A stretch of 64,000 nt of DNA from Micromonospora echinofusca (GTDB lineage Bacteria; Actinomycetota; Actinomycetes; Mycobacteriales; Micromonosporaceae). Below, one piece after another: positions 46,588 through 54,876 of this stretch. The position numbers and the translations under genes were made by a program. The DNA is taken from NCBI RefSeq assembly GCF_900091445.1, contig NZ_LT607733.1:6289001-6353000 (forward strand), written 5' to 3'. Under the pieces are notes generated by a model. It saw only the letters and a list, made by a program, of their open reading frames with translations, had not been told where the DNA came from and searched no databases. The number at the start of each line of letters is the position of its first letter. Position 1 is the stretch's first letter.

Positions 46588-47403
46588 CTAGTCACCAGCG
46601 GCCAGGCGTTGGGCCTGCCCGTGGTGCACATCGCTCACCCACTCCCAGCCGGGCTTGGCCGAGGGGCCGATCCGTGGGTCATCGGGCTCGCGGCCGGCAC
46701 GCAAGGCGAGCACGTACGCCCGGTCCCGCTCGATCCGCTCGTGCACCTGACCGGCTCCGCCGACCGACCCGTGACCTGGGACGACGACGTCGACGTCGGC
46801 CGCCACGCCCTCCAACAGCCGCAACGCCGCGAGGTAGTCCTCGATCGGGTCGGCGGCGCCGTCCAGGTCGAGCATCGGGATCAGGACGTCGGAGAGCATG
46901 TCGCCGGCGACGAGAACCCCGCGCTCCTCGACGAGCAGCGCCGCGTGGCCGGGCGCGTGCGCTCGATGCTCGACGATCCGGACTCCCGGACCGTCCCAGG
47001 GAATCCGCGCCGTCCCGGCGGGCAGGGCGGTGATGAGGCCATACAGGTCCAGCGACACCTGCCCGGCGATTTCCGTCTCGGCCAGGTGTTCGGTGATGTG
47101 GGCCTTCGCCTCCGGGTCGGACAGCTGTTCCTGGGCGGCGGCCGCGCAGCGGGCCGTGCCGTAACGGGGCGCTTCGCCGAGCTGTGCGTGCCAGAGCAGG
47201 TGATCCCAGTCCGGATGCGTCGAGAAGCCCGCCACGACGGTCCGGCCCGATGCGGACAGGTCGTTCGCGAGGCAGGCCAGTTCGTGGTCCTGCAACCCCG
47301 GGTCGATGAGCAGCACGCCGGCGCGGCCCTGCACGACGATGGTGTTGCTCTGGAGGAATTCGCTCTCGTGAACCAGTACGCCGTCCGCGACCTGCCTCAG
47401 CAC
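46588..47403 (-). CDS. Metallo-beta-lactamase-fold hydrolase with altered metal motif
   Basis: 271 residues. MBL-fold layout: LLIDPGLQDHELACL near 32, FSTHPDWDHLLWH near 60, HAPGHAALL near 148, VLVAGDMLSD near 163, and VVPGHGSVG near 205. The signature HxHxDH reads HPDWDH here, so the second histidine is an aspartate. The other ligands are present. It is likely a glyoxalase-II-like or lactonase-type hydrolase of unknown substrate. The GTG start overlaps the stop of the reductase gene by seven bases, so both are in one unit controlled from the HxlR divergent region. Confidence 0.85.
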   Translation of the reverse strand: MLRQVADGVLVHESEFLQSNTIVVQGRAGVLLIDPGLQDHELACLANDLSASGRTVVAGFSTHPDWDHLLWHAQLGEAPRYGTARCAAAAQEQLSDPEAKAHITEHLAETEIAGQVSLDLYGLITALPAGTARIPWDGPGVRIVEHRAHAPGHAALLVEERGVLVAGDMLSDVLIPMLDLDGAADPIEDYLAALRLLEGVAADVDVVVPGHGSVGGAGQVHERIERDRAYVLALRAGREPDDPRIGPSAKPGWEWVSDVHHGQAQRLAAGD

Positions 47404-47987
47404 GAGTTCGTCTCCCGGATGGCGTAGTGGTGCATCGTGACGCCCTGCTTGAACGATCGCTGCTCGATCAGGTCGAGCTCGATCGGCATGTCCCAGTCAT
47501 CGAACAGCGGCCGGCCGAAGCCGAGGATCGCCGGGTGGGTGAAGAGCAGCAGTTCGTCGAGAAGCCCCGCCCGGAGAAGCTGCGTGGCGAGCGCCGCGCC
47601 GCCCACACCGAGGGTGCCGTCGGTCTCAGCCTTGAGGGCAGCCAGTTGCTCGATCGCGTCGTCCCCGCCGATGATCCGGGTGCCGTGATCGGCGCTGTGG
47701 CGGGTGCGGGAGACGAGCACCTTGGGCGCGGAGGTCCAGATCTCGCCGTACTCACGCATGAAGTCCGGCAGCGACGCGTCCTCGCGCGCCCGCGGCCAGA
47801 ACTCCTCCATCGTCTCGTGGATGACCCGGCCCTGGACCATGCCCGCGAGCGTTCGCGCCCGCGCGTTGAACTCCCGGTGCAGTTCCTCGTCGATGCGCAG
47901 CCACTCGCCGGCGCCGTCGTCCCCGGGAACCTGCTCGATCCGCAGGTCGAGGGACACATTCATCCAGTACAGGAAGCGGCCCATCAT
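47397..47987 (-). CDS. Dihydrofolate-reductase-like protein (RibD C-terminal domain family)
   Basis: 196 residues from the first of two adjacent ATGs, with GGAGGAGGG directly upstream. The fold is that of RibD_C/YyaP-type reductases: FLYWMNVSLDLRIEQ at the start, GRVIHETMEEFWP near 57, and TLGVGGAALATQLLRAGLLD near 135, the NADPH-loop region, followed by FTHPAILGFGRPLF. It would use NAD(P)H to reduce an unknown small molecule. It is co-transcribed with the metallo-hydrolase and divergent from the HxlR regulator, whose operator-like palindrome covers its promoter. Confidence 0.85.
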   Translation of the reverse strand: MMGRFLYWMNVSLDLRIEQVPGDDGAGEWLRIDEELHREFNARARTLAGMVQGRVIHETMEEFWPRAREDASLPDFMREYGEIWTSAPKVLVSRTRHSADHGTRIIGGDDAIEQLAALKAETDGTLGVGGAALATQLLRAGLLDELLLFTHPAILGFGRPLFDDWDMPIELDLIEQRSFKQGVTMHHYAIRETNSC

Positions 47988-47999
47988 CCCTCCTCCGCC

Positions 48000-48022
48000 A
48001 GTGGTTGCGATTTGCAACCACT
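48000..48022. promoter_or_regulatory. Candidate HxlR operator in a divergent promoter
   Basis: AGTGGTTGC-GATTT-GCAACCACT: perfect nine-base arms with a five-base spacer. It lies 13 bases before the reductase ATG and 35 bases before the regulator GTG. AT-rich -10 candidates (TATATT on plus, TATAGT on minus) adjoin it at 48019-48027. This placement suits dimer binding that represses both directions. Confidence 0.7.
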
Positions 48023-48056
48023 ATATTGGGGGCCAAGTACCTGTCAAGGAGGAGTC

Positions 48057-48545
48057 GTGGAACCACGGTCCGGGTGTCCGATCAACGCGGCCGTCGAGGT
48101 GCTCGGAGACCGATGGGCGCTGCTCGTGCTCCGCGACGTCATCTTCGGCGACCGCCGCCACTTCCGGGCGCTGCTCACCGGGTCGATCGAGGGCATCGCC
48201 TCGAACATCCTCGCCGACCGCCTCGTGCGGCTCGTCGAGGCGGGGATCCTCACCCGCGGCACCGCGATGCGAGGGCAGCGCGCCCGCTACAGCCTCACCG
48301 AAGCCGGCATCCGGACGGTTCCGGTCCTCTACGCGCTCGGCAACTGGGGCCTCGACTGGCGCCCGGGCACCGAGAAGCTCCAGATCCGACAGCGGATGAT
48401 GCGCGACGCGGGTCCGGCGTTCATCGAGGAGCTCATGGACGAGCTCCGGGTACGCCACCTCGACGCCCCGCCGAAGCCCCACGATGGCCCGGGCCCCCTC
48501 GACCGCCTGAACGCCGCCTACGCCGAGCAGAAACGCCGCGACTAG
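48057..48545 (+). CDS. HxlR-family transcriptional regulator
   Basis: 162 residues from a GTG with AAGGAGGA six bases upstream. The HxlR winged helix is clear: CPINAAVEVLGDRWALLVL near 8, the redox-type cysteine at residue 7, and FGDRRHFRALLTG near 32. Next come ILADRLVRLVEAGILTR near 53 and YSLTEAGIRTVPVLYALGNW near 78. A C-terminal helical extension with PPKPHDGPGPLDR follows. HxlR proteins sense electrophiles or redox change, often through that N-terminal cysteine. The divergent reductase and hydrolase genes are the likely targets. Confidence 0.93.
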   Translation: MEPRSGCPINAAVEVLGDRWALLVLRDVIFGDRRHFRALLTGSIEGIASNILADRLVRLVEAGILTRGTAMRGQRARYSLTEAGIRTVPVLYALGNWGLDWRPGTEKLQIRQRMMRDAGPAFIEELMDELRVRHLDAPPKPHDGPGPLDRLNAAYAEQKRRD

Positions 48546-48592
48546 CTAGGGCCGGTTCCGCGCCGGAGCGGCGACGGCCGGTTCCGCGGGAG

Positions 48593-49183
48593 TCAGCGCA
48601 GGGGGGCGAAGACCAGGGCGGCCACCAGGGCGCCCAGGGCGAGCCCCGCGACCACCTGGGGCACGGTGTGGTCGCGTAGGCGGACCCTGGACCAGCCGAC
48701 CAGTGCGAGCAGCGGCGCCGTCGCCAGCAACCCGGCCCCGAACGTGAGCACCAGCACGACCACCGTGCCGGCGGCCACCGCCGAGTGGATCGACATCTTC
48801 CACCAGTGGCTCACCGTCACGGCGACCACCAGGCCGACGAGCCCGGCCGCCGCCAGGGCCAGCACCGGGCGCGGAGCGCCGAGCACCGCGAGCAGGGCCA
48901 GCCCGGCGGCGACCGAGCAGAGCCCGAACAGCAGCGGGACCCGGCGCTGCTCGCGGATCCCGACGTGGTGGTCGGTCAACCGGCCCCGTCGCACACCGCC
49001 GAGGATGTACGCGAACGGGATCCCGCTGACGAAGAGCGTGGCCAGCAGCCCCCACGCGAGGCCGTGGGTGCCCCGGGTGCTGTGCCAGCCGACCGCCAGC
49101 GTCAGCGCCGAGACCAGCACGGCGGGCGCGGTCAACTCGGTGACGAACCGGGCGAGCCGGAGGGTCGGGCCGGGCCGGGGCAC
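48593..49183 (-). CDS. PAP2-like phosphatase-family membrane protein
   Basis: 196 residues from a GTG; the frame is open far upstream but that part is Arg/Pro-rich and antisense-like. About six hydrophobic segments. The end reads WSRVRLRDHTVPQVVAGLAL, matching the C-terminal PAP2 signature RxxxxxHxxxxVxAG, and SIHSAVAAG near 130 resembles its middle SGH-type motif with an altered glycine. RQxRRV-type arginines occur near 75. It may be a lipid-phosphate phosphatase or a non-catalytic relative. The gene is convergent with hxlR. The true start is uncertain by some tens of codons. Confidence 0.72.
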   Translation of the reverse strand: MPRPGPTLRLARFVTELTAPAVLVSALTLAVGWHSTRGTHGLAWGLLATLFVSGIPFAYILGGVRRGRLTDHHVGIREQRRVPLLFGLCSVAAGLALLAVLGAPRPVLALAAAGLVGLVVAVTVSHWWKMSIHSAVAAGTVVVLVLTFGAGLLATAPLLALVGWSRVRLRDHTVPQVVAGLALGALVAALVFAPLR

Positions 49184-49392
49184 GGCGGTCTGCCGGGTCT
49201 GAGGCCCCGCGTCCGAACCGCCCGATCCGCTCAGCGTCCCGCCTCTGCTCCGCCCCGGGCCGCCGCCCGGGACCGTCCCCGTCCGCTTCCGGCGCGCCGG
49301 CGGGACCGGGCCCCGTCGTGGATCACGTGCCGTCGACGTCACCGTACCCGCGACGAACCGGCCCGGTGCCCGGTCCCGGCCGGTACCGCCGG

Positions 49393-50319
49393 TCAGGCCG
49401 GATCGACAACGCGGCTGGCACCGCCGGTCGAGCCGACCCCGCCGGTCGAGCCGACCCCGCCGGTCGGGCCGAGGTCGACGGTCGGGCCGAGGTCGACGCG
49501 CCGGCCGGGAGCGACCCTCGATCCGGAGCCGACCGGCGGGCCGGCGGCGGTCGGGCCGGCGGTCGGGCCGGCGGTCGGGCCGGCGGTCGGGCCGGCGGTC
49601 GGGCCGGCGGTCGGGCCGGCGGTGGAGCCGGGAGCGGCGGTCGGGCCGGGGTCGACGGTCGCGCTGGCGGTCGGGCCGTCCGGTGACGGGGGCGCGGGCG
49701 TCGCCGTTGGCCCGGGCGGCGGTAGCGAGAGGCTGCTCGTCGGCTCCACCGAGGTCGGCTCGGCGGTCGGCGTGGGCGCCGGACTCGGGCTCGGCGACGG
49801 GCTCGGCGACGGCGGCGGGGAGGGCTTCGGGGACGGGCTCGCCGGGGGCCGCGGGACCGGCCGGCCGCCGGGCCGGGGCGGCGGCGGGGGCTTCGGGCGC
49901 GCCGCCGGGGCGTGCGCCGGGGGCGGGGCCGGCGCGGCGACGATCGGCGTACGCGGGAAGGGCACGACGGTCCGCCAGTCGCCCGGGGCGGGCACGGCGG
50001 GGGACGGGGTCGCCGGGACGACCGGCGGCTGACCCGTCGCCGGCACCGGGATGACCACCGGGCCGATCGAGGGGGTCGGCAGGAACGGGGTGCTGGTGTC
50101 CGGCAGGGCGGTGCTGCCGACGGTGGCGGAGCCGGTGCTGATCGCCGCGAGGATCGGCATCGACGCCGTGCCGGCGAGCAGCGCCACCGTGAACAGGTAG
50201 CCCCGGGACGGTCCGCCCTGACCGGGCGCCCGGTGCGCGCCGACCAGGCGGCGGTAGCCGCCGGCGGCACGGTGCCGGCCGAGGAAGGGAGTGGCGGGAT
50301 CTCGACCTGGCTCGGACAC
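49393..50319 (-). CDS. Membrane-anchored Pro/Thr/Ser-rich repeat protein
   Basis: 308 residues from the second of two GTG codons, with GAGGAGG upstream. A basic 45-residue cytoplasmic head is followed by one hydrophobic segment (YLFTVALLAGTASMPILAAI, about 42-61), signal-anchor like. The remainder is extracellular and disordered: a Pro-rich part with PSPSPSPSPAPTP, then (GPTA)n repeats near 240, and a Gly/Val/Ser tail. It looks like a wall-spanning stalk or spacer. No catalytic domain follows the stalk, so the function is unknown. Codon bias supports this frame. Confidence 0.62.
   Translation of the reverse strand: MSEPGRDPATPFLGRHRAAGGYRRLVGAHRAPGQGGPSRGYLFTVALLAGTASMPILAAISTGSATVGSTALPDTSTPFLPTPSIGPVVIPVPATGQPPVVPATPSPAVPAPGDWRTVVPFPRTPIVAAPAPPPAHAPAARPKPPPPPRPGGRPVPRPPASPSPKPSPPPSPSPSPSPSPAPTPTAEPTSVEPTSSLSLPPPGPTATPAPPSPDGPTASATVDPGPTAAPGSTAGPTAGPTAGPTAGPTAGPTAGPTAAGPPVGSGSRVAPGRRVDLGPTVDLGPTGGVGSTGGVGSTGGASRVVDPA
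49549..49620 (-). repeat. Six tandem 12-bp units coding GPTA repeats
   Basis: GGTCGGGCCGGC is repeated six times without change. Looser 18-base repeats lie at about 49417-49500 in the same gene. The array is in frame, so it changes stalk length without breaking the protein. Confidence 0.9.
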
Positions 50320-50322
50320 CAC

Positions 50323-50860
50323 GCACTCCTCCTCGTCGCTCCGGCGGCGGACGGGTCGTACAGGACCGTCCGGGGCGCCGCCCCGACGCGCGGGAGCGGC
50401 AAACCGCCCGACGCGAACGATCCCGTGCCAAACAGCCTGGACCAGTGACGCTGGGTAAGCCAACCCTGCACAGCGTGTCGACACGCGTATATGGCCGAAC
50501 GGTGACGAACCACCGCCGGATCGGCCGGGCGTCGATGCAACGGACACCGGGCACTTCGTGCGACGAAGCGGGCCGCCGCCCCTGCCTGGGGAAGGCGCAC
50601 TGTGGGCACGCTCACGTGTGATGCGAATATGGACCACGACGGCAACGCAGCCACGACCTCCGCGCACCCTCGCGGCAGGCGCGGCTGGGCGCCGGCGCTC
50701 CCGAACCGGGTTCGGCCAGAATCCGGCTCACGCCGCGCGGCAACCCCTACCGGGGCTAGGCGCGGCCGCCAGGAACCCGTCCGGCACCAGCCGGGCAGGC
50801 GCACGAGTTGCGCGGCCGGGTGACCCCCCGGTGCCGACGCAGACAGACAGGGAGAGACGG
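50323..50860. other. Gene-free divergent region with a 14-bp palindrome
   Basis: This 538-base gap separates the Pro-rich repeat gene (-) from the dehydrogenase operon (+). GCGTGTCGACACGC at 50474-50487 is a perfect palindrome followed at once by GTATAT, as an operator next to a -10 would be. A further AT-rich patch (GAATATGG) is near 50621. Short open frames here have no ribosome site or family resemblance. Confidence 0.45.
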
Positions 50861-52036
50861 ATGGCAAAGGGCGACCCCGGGGTCTCCAGTCGCGGCCGAC
50901 GGGCCGCACCCCGGTCCAGGAAGGGTGCGACCGGCGACCCGCAGCTGGTGCAGCTGCTCACCCCGGAGGGTGAGCGGATCGAGAGCGCGACCGGCCCGGA
51001 CGGGACCGAGTACCGCGTCGACTTCACCGACGAGGAGTACCGCGGGCTCTACCGCGACCTCGTGCTGGTCCGCAAGCTCGACGCCGAGGCCACCGCGTTG
51101 CAGCGCCAGGGCGAGCTGGGCCTGTGGGCCAGCCTGCTCGGCCAGGAGGCCGCGCAGGTGGGCTCGGGACGCGCGCTGCGTACGCAGGACATGGCCTTCC
51201 CGACCTACCGGGAGCACGGCGTCCTCTACTGCCGGGGCATCGACCCGATCATGCCGCTCGGCCTGTTCCGGGGCGTCGACCAGGGCGGCTGGGACCCGAA
51301 CGAGTTCAAGTTCAACATGTACACGATCGTGATCGGGGCGCAGACCCTGCACGCGACCGGGTACGCCATGGGCGTCCACATGGACGGCAAGACCGGCACC
51401 GAGGACGGCGAGGCGGTGATCGCCTACTTCGGCGACGGCGCCACCAGCCAGGGCGACGTCAACGAGGCGTTCGTCTGGGCCAGCGTCTTCAACGCCCCGC
51501 TGGTGTTCTTCTGCCAGAACAACCAGTACGCCATCTCCGAGCCGCTGGAGCGGCAGACCCGCGTGCCGCTCTACCAGCGGGCGGGCGGCTTCGGCTTCCC
51601 CGGTGTGCGGGTGGACGGCAACGACGTCCTCGCGTCGTACGCGGTGACCCGGCACGCGCTGGACAACGCCCGGCTCGGCCAGGGCCCCAGCCTGATCGAG
51701 GCCTACACCTACCGGATGGGCGCGCACACCACCTCCGACGACCCGACCCGCTACCGGATCGCCAGCGAGGTCGAGGCCTGGCAGGCGAAGGACCCGATCG
51801 CCCGGATGAAGGCGTTCCTGGAGAAGCAGCAGATCGCCGACGCGGACTTCTTCGCCGCCGTCGACGAGCAGGCCCGCACCGAGTCGGTGCACCTGCGCGA
51901 GCGGGTGCTCGCCATGCCCAACCCCGATCCGGTGACGATGTTCGACCACGTCTACCCCAACGGGTCCCCCGAGCTCGACGAGCAGCGGGCGCAGTTCACG
52001 AAGTACATGGAGTCGTTCGAGGGGAGCGCCCACTGA
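50861..52036 (+). CDS. pdhA: 2-oxoacid dehydrogenase E1 alpha subunit (pyruvate or branched-chain type)
   Basis: 391 residues from the ATG of MAKGDPGVSS, preceded by GGGAGAG. The thiamine diphosphate motif is GDGATSQGDVNEAF near 195, ending in CQNNQYAIS near 220. The phosphorylation-loop-like region YRMGAHTTSDDPTRYR is near 290. E1 alpha/beta decarboxylates a 2-oxoacid and passes the acyl group to E2 lipoate. The sequence is of the family annotated as pyruvate dehydrogenase E1 alpha in this group; a branched-chain oxoacid substrate is equally possible. The stop overlaps the E1 beta start (TGATG). Confidence 0.88.
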   Translation: MAKGDPGVSSRGRRAAPRSRKGATGDPQLVQLLTPEGERIESATGPDGTEYRVDFTDEEYRGLYRDLVLVRKLDAEATALQRQGELGLWASLLGQEAAQVGSGRALRTQDMAFPTYREHGVLYCRGIDPIMPLGLFRGVDQGGWDPNEFKFNMYTIVIGAQTLHATGYAMGVHMDGKTGTEDGEAVIAYFGDGATSQGDVNEAFVWASVFNAPLVFFCQNNQYAISEPLERQTRVPLYQRAGGFGFPGVRVDGNDVLASYAVTRHALDNARLGQGPSLIEAYTYRMGAHTTSDDPTRYRIASEVEAWQAKDPIARMKAFLEKQQIADADFFAAVDEQARTESVHLRERVLAMPNPDPVTMFDHVYPNGSPELDEQRAQFTKYMESFEGSAH

Positions 52037-53025
52037 TGGCCACGGAGACGCTCACCCTCGGCAAGGCCCTCAACACCGGTCTGCGCAGGGCCCTGGAGAA
52101 CGACCCGAAGGTCGTCATCATGGGCGAGGACGTCGGCAAGCTCGGCGGCGTCTTCCGGATCACCGACGGCCTCCAGAAGGACTTCGGCGACCAGCGCGTG
52201 ATCGACACGCCGCTCGCCGAGTCCGGCATCATCGGCACCGCGGTCGGCCTGGCCATCCGCGGCTTCCGGCCGGTCTGCGAGATCCAGTTCGACGGCTTCG
52301 TCTACCCCGCGTACGACCAGATCGTGTCGCAGGTGGCGAAGATGCACTACCGCTCGCAGGGCAAGGTGCGGATCCCGATGGTCATCCGGATCCCGTTCGG
52401 CGGCGGCATCGGCGCGGTCGAGCACCACTCGGAGTCGCCGGAGGCGTACTTCGCCCACACCGCCGGCCTGAAGGTGGTGTCCTGCGCCAACCCGCAGGAC
52501 GCGTACACGATGATCCAGCAGGCCATCGCGTCGGACGACCCTGTCGTCTTCCTGGAGCCGAAGCGGCGCTACTGGGAGAAGGGCCCGGTCGAGCTGGACG
52601 CCCCGCTGTCGGGGGCGTACCCGCTGCACTCGTCCCGGGTCGTGCGGACCGGCACGGACGCCACGGTGCTGGCGTACGGGCCGATGGTGCGGACCTGCCT
52701 GGACGCGGCGACCGCCGCCGCCGAGGACGGCCGGGAGCTGGAGGTCATCGACCTGCGCTCGATCTCCCCGCTGGACCTGGCCGCCGCGTACGAGTCGGTG
52801 AAGCGCACCGGCCGCTGCGTGGTCGTGCACGAGGCCCCGGGCAACCTGGGCCTGGGCTCGGAGATCGCCGCCCGGATCACCGAGGAGTGCTTCTACTCCC
52901 TGGAGTCCCCGGTGCTGCGGGTGACCGGCTTCGACACCCCCTACCCGGCTTCCCGGGTGGAGGAGGAGTACCTGCCCGACCTCGACCGGGTGCTCGACGC
53001 CGTCGACCGCACCTTCGGTTGGTGA
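52036..53025 (+). CDS. 2-oxoacid dehydrogenase E1 beta subunit
   Basis: 329 residues, full length. Beta-subunit features: VIMGEDVGKLGGVFRIT near 27, DTPLAESGIIGTAVGLAIRG near 56, and the FDGFVYPAYDQIVSQVAKM block near 84. RIPFGGGIGAVEHHSESPEA near 117 and EVIDLRSISPLDL near 235 follow. It forms the alpha2beta2 E1 with the preceding gene product and binds the pyrimidine half of thiamine diphosphate. The ATG overlaps the E1 alpha stop, and the E2 gene starts six bases after this stop, so all three are one operon. Confidence 0.94.
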   Translation: MATETLTLGKALNTGLRRALENDPKVVIMGEDVGKLGGVFRITDGLQKDFGDQRVIDTPLAESGIIGTAVGLAIRGFRPVCEIQFDGFVYPAYDQIVSQVAKMHYRSQGKVRIPMVIRIPFGGGIGAVEHHSESPEAYFAHTAGLKVVSCANPQDAYTMIQQAIASDDPVVFLEPKRRYWEKGPVELDAPLSGAYPLHSSRVVRTGTDATVLAYGPMVRTCLDAATAAAEDGRELEVIDLRSISPLDLAAAYESVKRTGRCVVVHEAPGNLGLGSEIAARITEECFYSLESPVLRVTGFDTPYPASRVEEEYLPDLDRVLDAVDRTFGW

Positions 53026-53030
53026 GCGGC

Positions 53031-54479
53031 ATGTCACGGATCAAGGAGTTCAACCTGCCCGACCTGGGCGAGGGCCTGACCGAGGGTGAGATCCTCGCGT
53101 GGCTCGTCAAGGTCGGCGACGTGATCGAGCTGAACCAGCCGATCGTCGAGGTGGAGACGGCCAAGGCGGCCGTCGAGATCCCGGCGAAGTGGGCCGGCCA
53201 GGTGCAGGCGATCTTCCACCCGGAGGGGAGCACGGTCGAGGTCGGTACGCCGATCATCGCGATCGACACCGACCCGGGCGCCGGGCCGATCGAGCAGTCG
53301 ACGACCGGTGCGCCGGCCTCCGCCCTGCCCACCCCGTCGGCGGCGTCGCTGGCCGCGGTCGAGGTGGCGCCGGCCGAGGGCGCGGTCGAGCCGGGCCTGA
53401 TCGGCGGTCCCGCCCCGGGCGGCCGTACCGCCGTGCTGGTGGGCTACGGCCCGCGCACCGCGGCGGCCAAGCGCCGCCCGCGCAGGGGCGACGCACCGGT
53501 GCCGGCCCAGGCTACGACGCCGGTCGCACCGACGCAGCCGGCCCCGGTGGTCGCCGCGCCGTCGAACGGTCACGGACCGGCCGGTGGGCCCGTGCTGGCC
53601 AAGCCGCCGGTACGCAAGCTCGCCAAGGATCTCGGCGTCGACCTGTCCACGCTGACCGGGTCGGGGCCGCTGGGCTCGATCACCCGGGAGGACGTACAGC
53701 GGGCGGCGAGCGGGGCCACGACGGTGGCCGAGCCGCTCGCGGTGTCGGCGCCGGCCACGGCGGCTGCGAGCTTCGGCGCGGACCGCGAGCAGCGCATCCC
53801 CGTCAAGGGGGTACGCAAGCTCACCGCCGAGAACATGTCCCGCTCGGCGTTCACCGCTCCGCACGTCACGGAGTTCCTCACCGTCGACGTGACCCGGGCG
53901 ATGAAGGCCCTGGACCGGCTCCGCAACCGGCGGGAGTGGCGCGACGTACGGGTCTCGCCGCTGCTGCTGGTGGCCAAGGCGGTGCTGCTGGCGGTCAAGC
54001 GTCACCCGATGGTCAACTCGACCTGGGCCGGCGACGAGATCGTCGTCAAGGACTACGTCAACCTGGGCATCGCGGCGGCCACCGAGCGCGGGCTGATCGT
54101 GCCGAACATCAAGGACGCCGGCCGGCTCTCGCTGCGTGAGCTGGCGGACGCGATGACCGACCTGGTGCAGACGGCCAAGACCGGAAAGACCTCGCCGGCC
54201 GACATGTCCGGCGGCACGCTGACGATCACCAACGTCGGCGTGTTCGGGGTGGACACCGGTACGCCGATCCTGCCTCCGGGCGAGTCGGCGATCCTGGCCT
54301 TCGGCGCGGTCCGCGAGATGCCCTGGGTGCACAAGGGCAAGGTGAAGCCGCGTCAGGTCACCACGCTGGGCCTGTCCTTCGACCACCGCATCATCGACGG
54401 TGAGCTGGGCTCGAAGTTCCTGCGCGACATCGGGGAGTTCCTGGCCGATCCGGAGGCGGCGCTGCTCGCCTGGACCTGA
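53031..54479 (+). CDS. Dihydrolipoamide acyltransferase (E2) of the 2-oxoacid dehydrogenase complex
   Basis: 482 residues. One lipoyl domain (about 4-78) has the modified lysine in VEVETAKAAVEIP. A Pro/Ala linker follows, then a peripheral subunit-binding domain (about 190-225, VRKLAKDLGVDLSTLTGSGP). The catalytic domain (about 255-480) ends with LSFDHRIIDGELG, holding the active-site His and Asp. E2 transfers the acyl group to CoA and forms the core of the complex. No E3 (lipoamide dehydrogenase) gene is next to it, so E3 must come from elsewhere. A hairpin follows 20 bases after the stop. Confidence 0.94.
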   Translation: MSRIKEFNLPDLGEGLTEGEILAWLVKVGDVIELNQPIVEVETAKAAVEIPAKWAGQVQAIFHPEGSTVEVGTPIIAIDTDPGAGPIEQSTTGAPASALPTPSAASLAAVEVAPAEGAVEPGLIGGPAPGGRTAVLVGYGPRTAAAKRRPRRGDAPVPAQATTPVAPTQPAPVVAAPSNGHGPAGGPVLAKPPVRKLAKDLGVDLSTLTGSGPLGSITREDVQRAASGATTVAEPLAVSAPATAAASFGADREQRIPVKGVRKLTAENMSRSAFTAPHVTEFLTVDVTRAMKALDRLRNRREWRDVRVSPLLLVAKAVLLAVKRHPMVNSTWAGDEIVVKDYVNLGIAAATERGLIVPNIKDAGRLSLRELADAMTDLVQTAKTGKTSPADMSGGTLTITNVGVFGVDTGTPILPPGESAILAFGAVREMPWVHKGKVKPRQVTTLGLSFDHRIIDGELGSKFLRDIGEFLADPEAALLAWT

Positions 54480-54498
54480 CGGTCCTGAAGCCAGCCGA

Positions 54499-54540
54499 AC
54501 GGCCGGTGTGCGACGGGTTGACGCCCGGCACACCGGCCGT
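54499..54540 (+). terminator. Terminator of the E1-E2 operon
   Basis: Perfect 13-base arms, ACGGCCGGTGTGC at 54499-54511 and its complement at 54528-54540. Confidence 0.85.
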
Positions 54541-54738
54541 GTCCGTTTGGGGGCGTGCTCACGCCCGGCATCGGACCGACTCCAGAGACAGAGGAATGCG
54601 TCGGTCACAAGCCCTTCACACCTTCGATTGTTCGGCTCGTGTCCCAGCTCACCTAATAATCGTTGGAAGTTGGCGCCGTCTTGGGGTTCAATGGAGTCAT
54701 CAAGGGGCTGACAACCGAATAGCCAGGAGGAGAGACCC

Positions 54739-54876
54739 GTGAGCATGATCGAGCGAATCCGTAACCGCCGCGACGCCAACCGCCGCGCCCGTGCCATCGA
54801 GCACGCGCTGCGCTCCGCGAACTCGCCCGCGGTCCGCGAAGAGATCCTCGCCATCGCCCAGCGTCACATGAGCTGA
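54739..54876 (+). CDS. 45-residue Arg-rich helical protein
   Basis: Too short for routine gene calling but well supported. The GTG is preceded by CCAGGAGG at nine bases, an AT-rich promoter-like patch (TTGTTC at 54628 and CCTAAT at 54652) lies 80 bases upstream, and the coding has strong third-position GC. The protein starts MSMIERIRNRRDANRRARAI and ends ILAIAQRHMS, one or two amphipathic helices with nine or more arginines in the first half. I recognise it as a type of tiny conserved actinobacterial protein without assigned role. A nucleic-acid or membrane-surface binding role is a guess from charge only. Confidence 0.75.
   Translation: MSMIERIRNRRDANRRARAIEHALRSANSPAVREEILAIAQRHMS

Noticed and set aside
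49549..49620. Short regular repeats considered as a CRISPR array
   Set aside because: Units are 12 bases, contiguous and in frame with a protein, without spacers or cas genes.
50602..50823. Small open frame before the E1 alpha gene
   Set aside because: Arg/Pro/Ala-rich product, no ribosome site and no family resemblance. The true E1 alpha start is at 50861.
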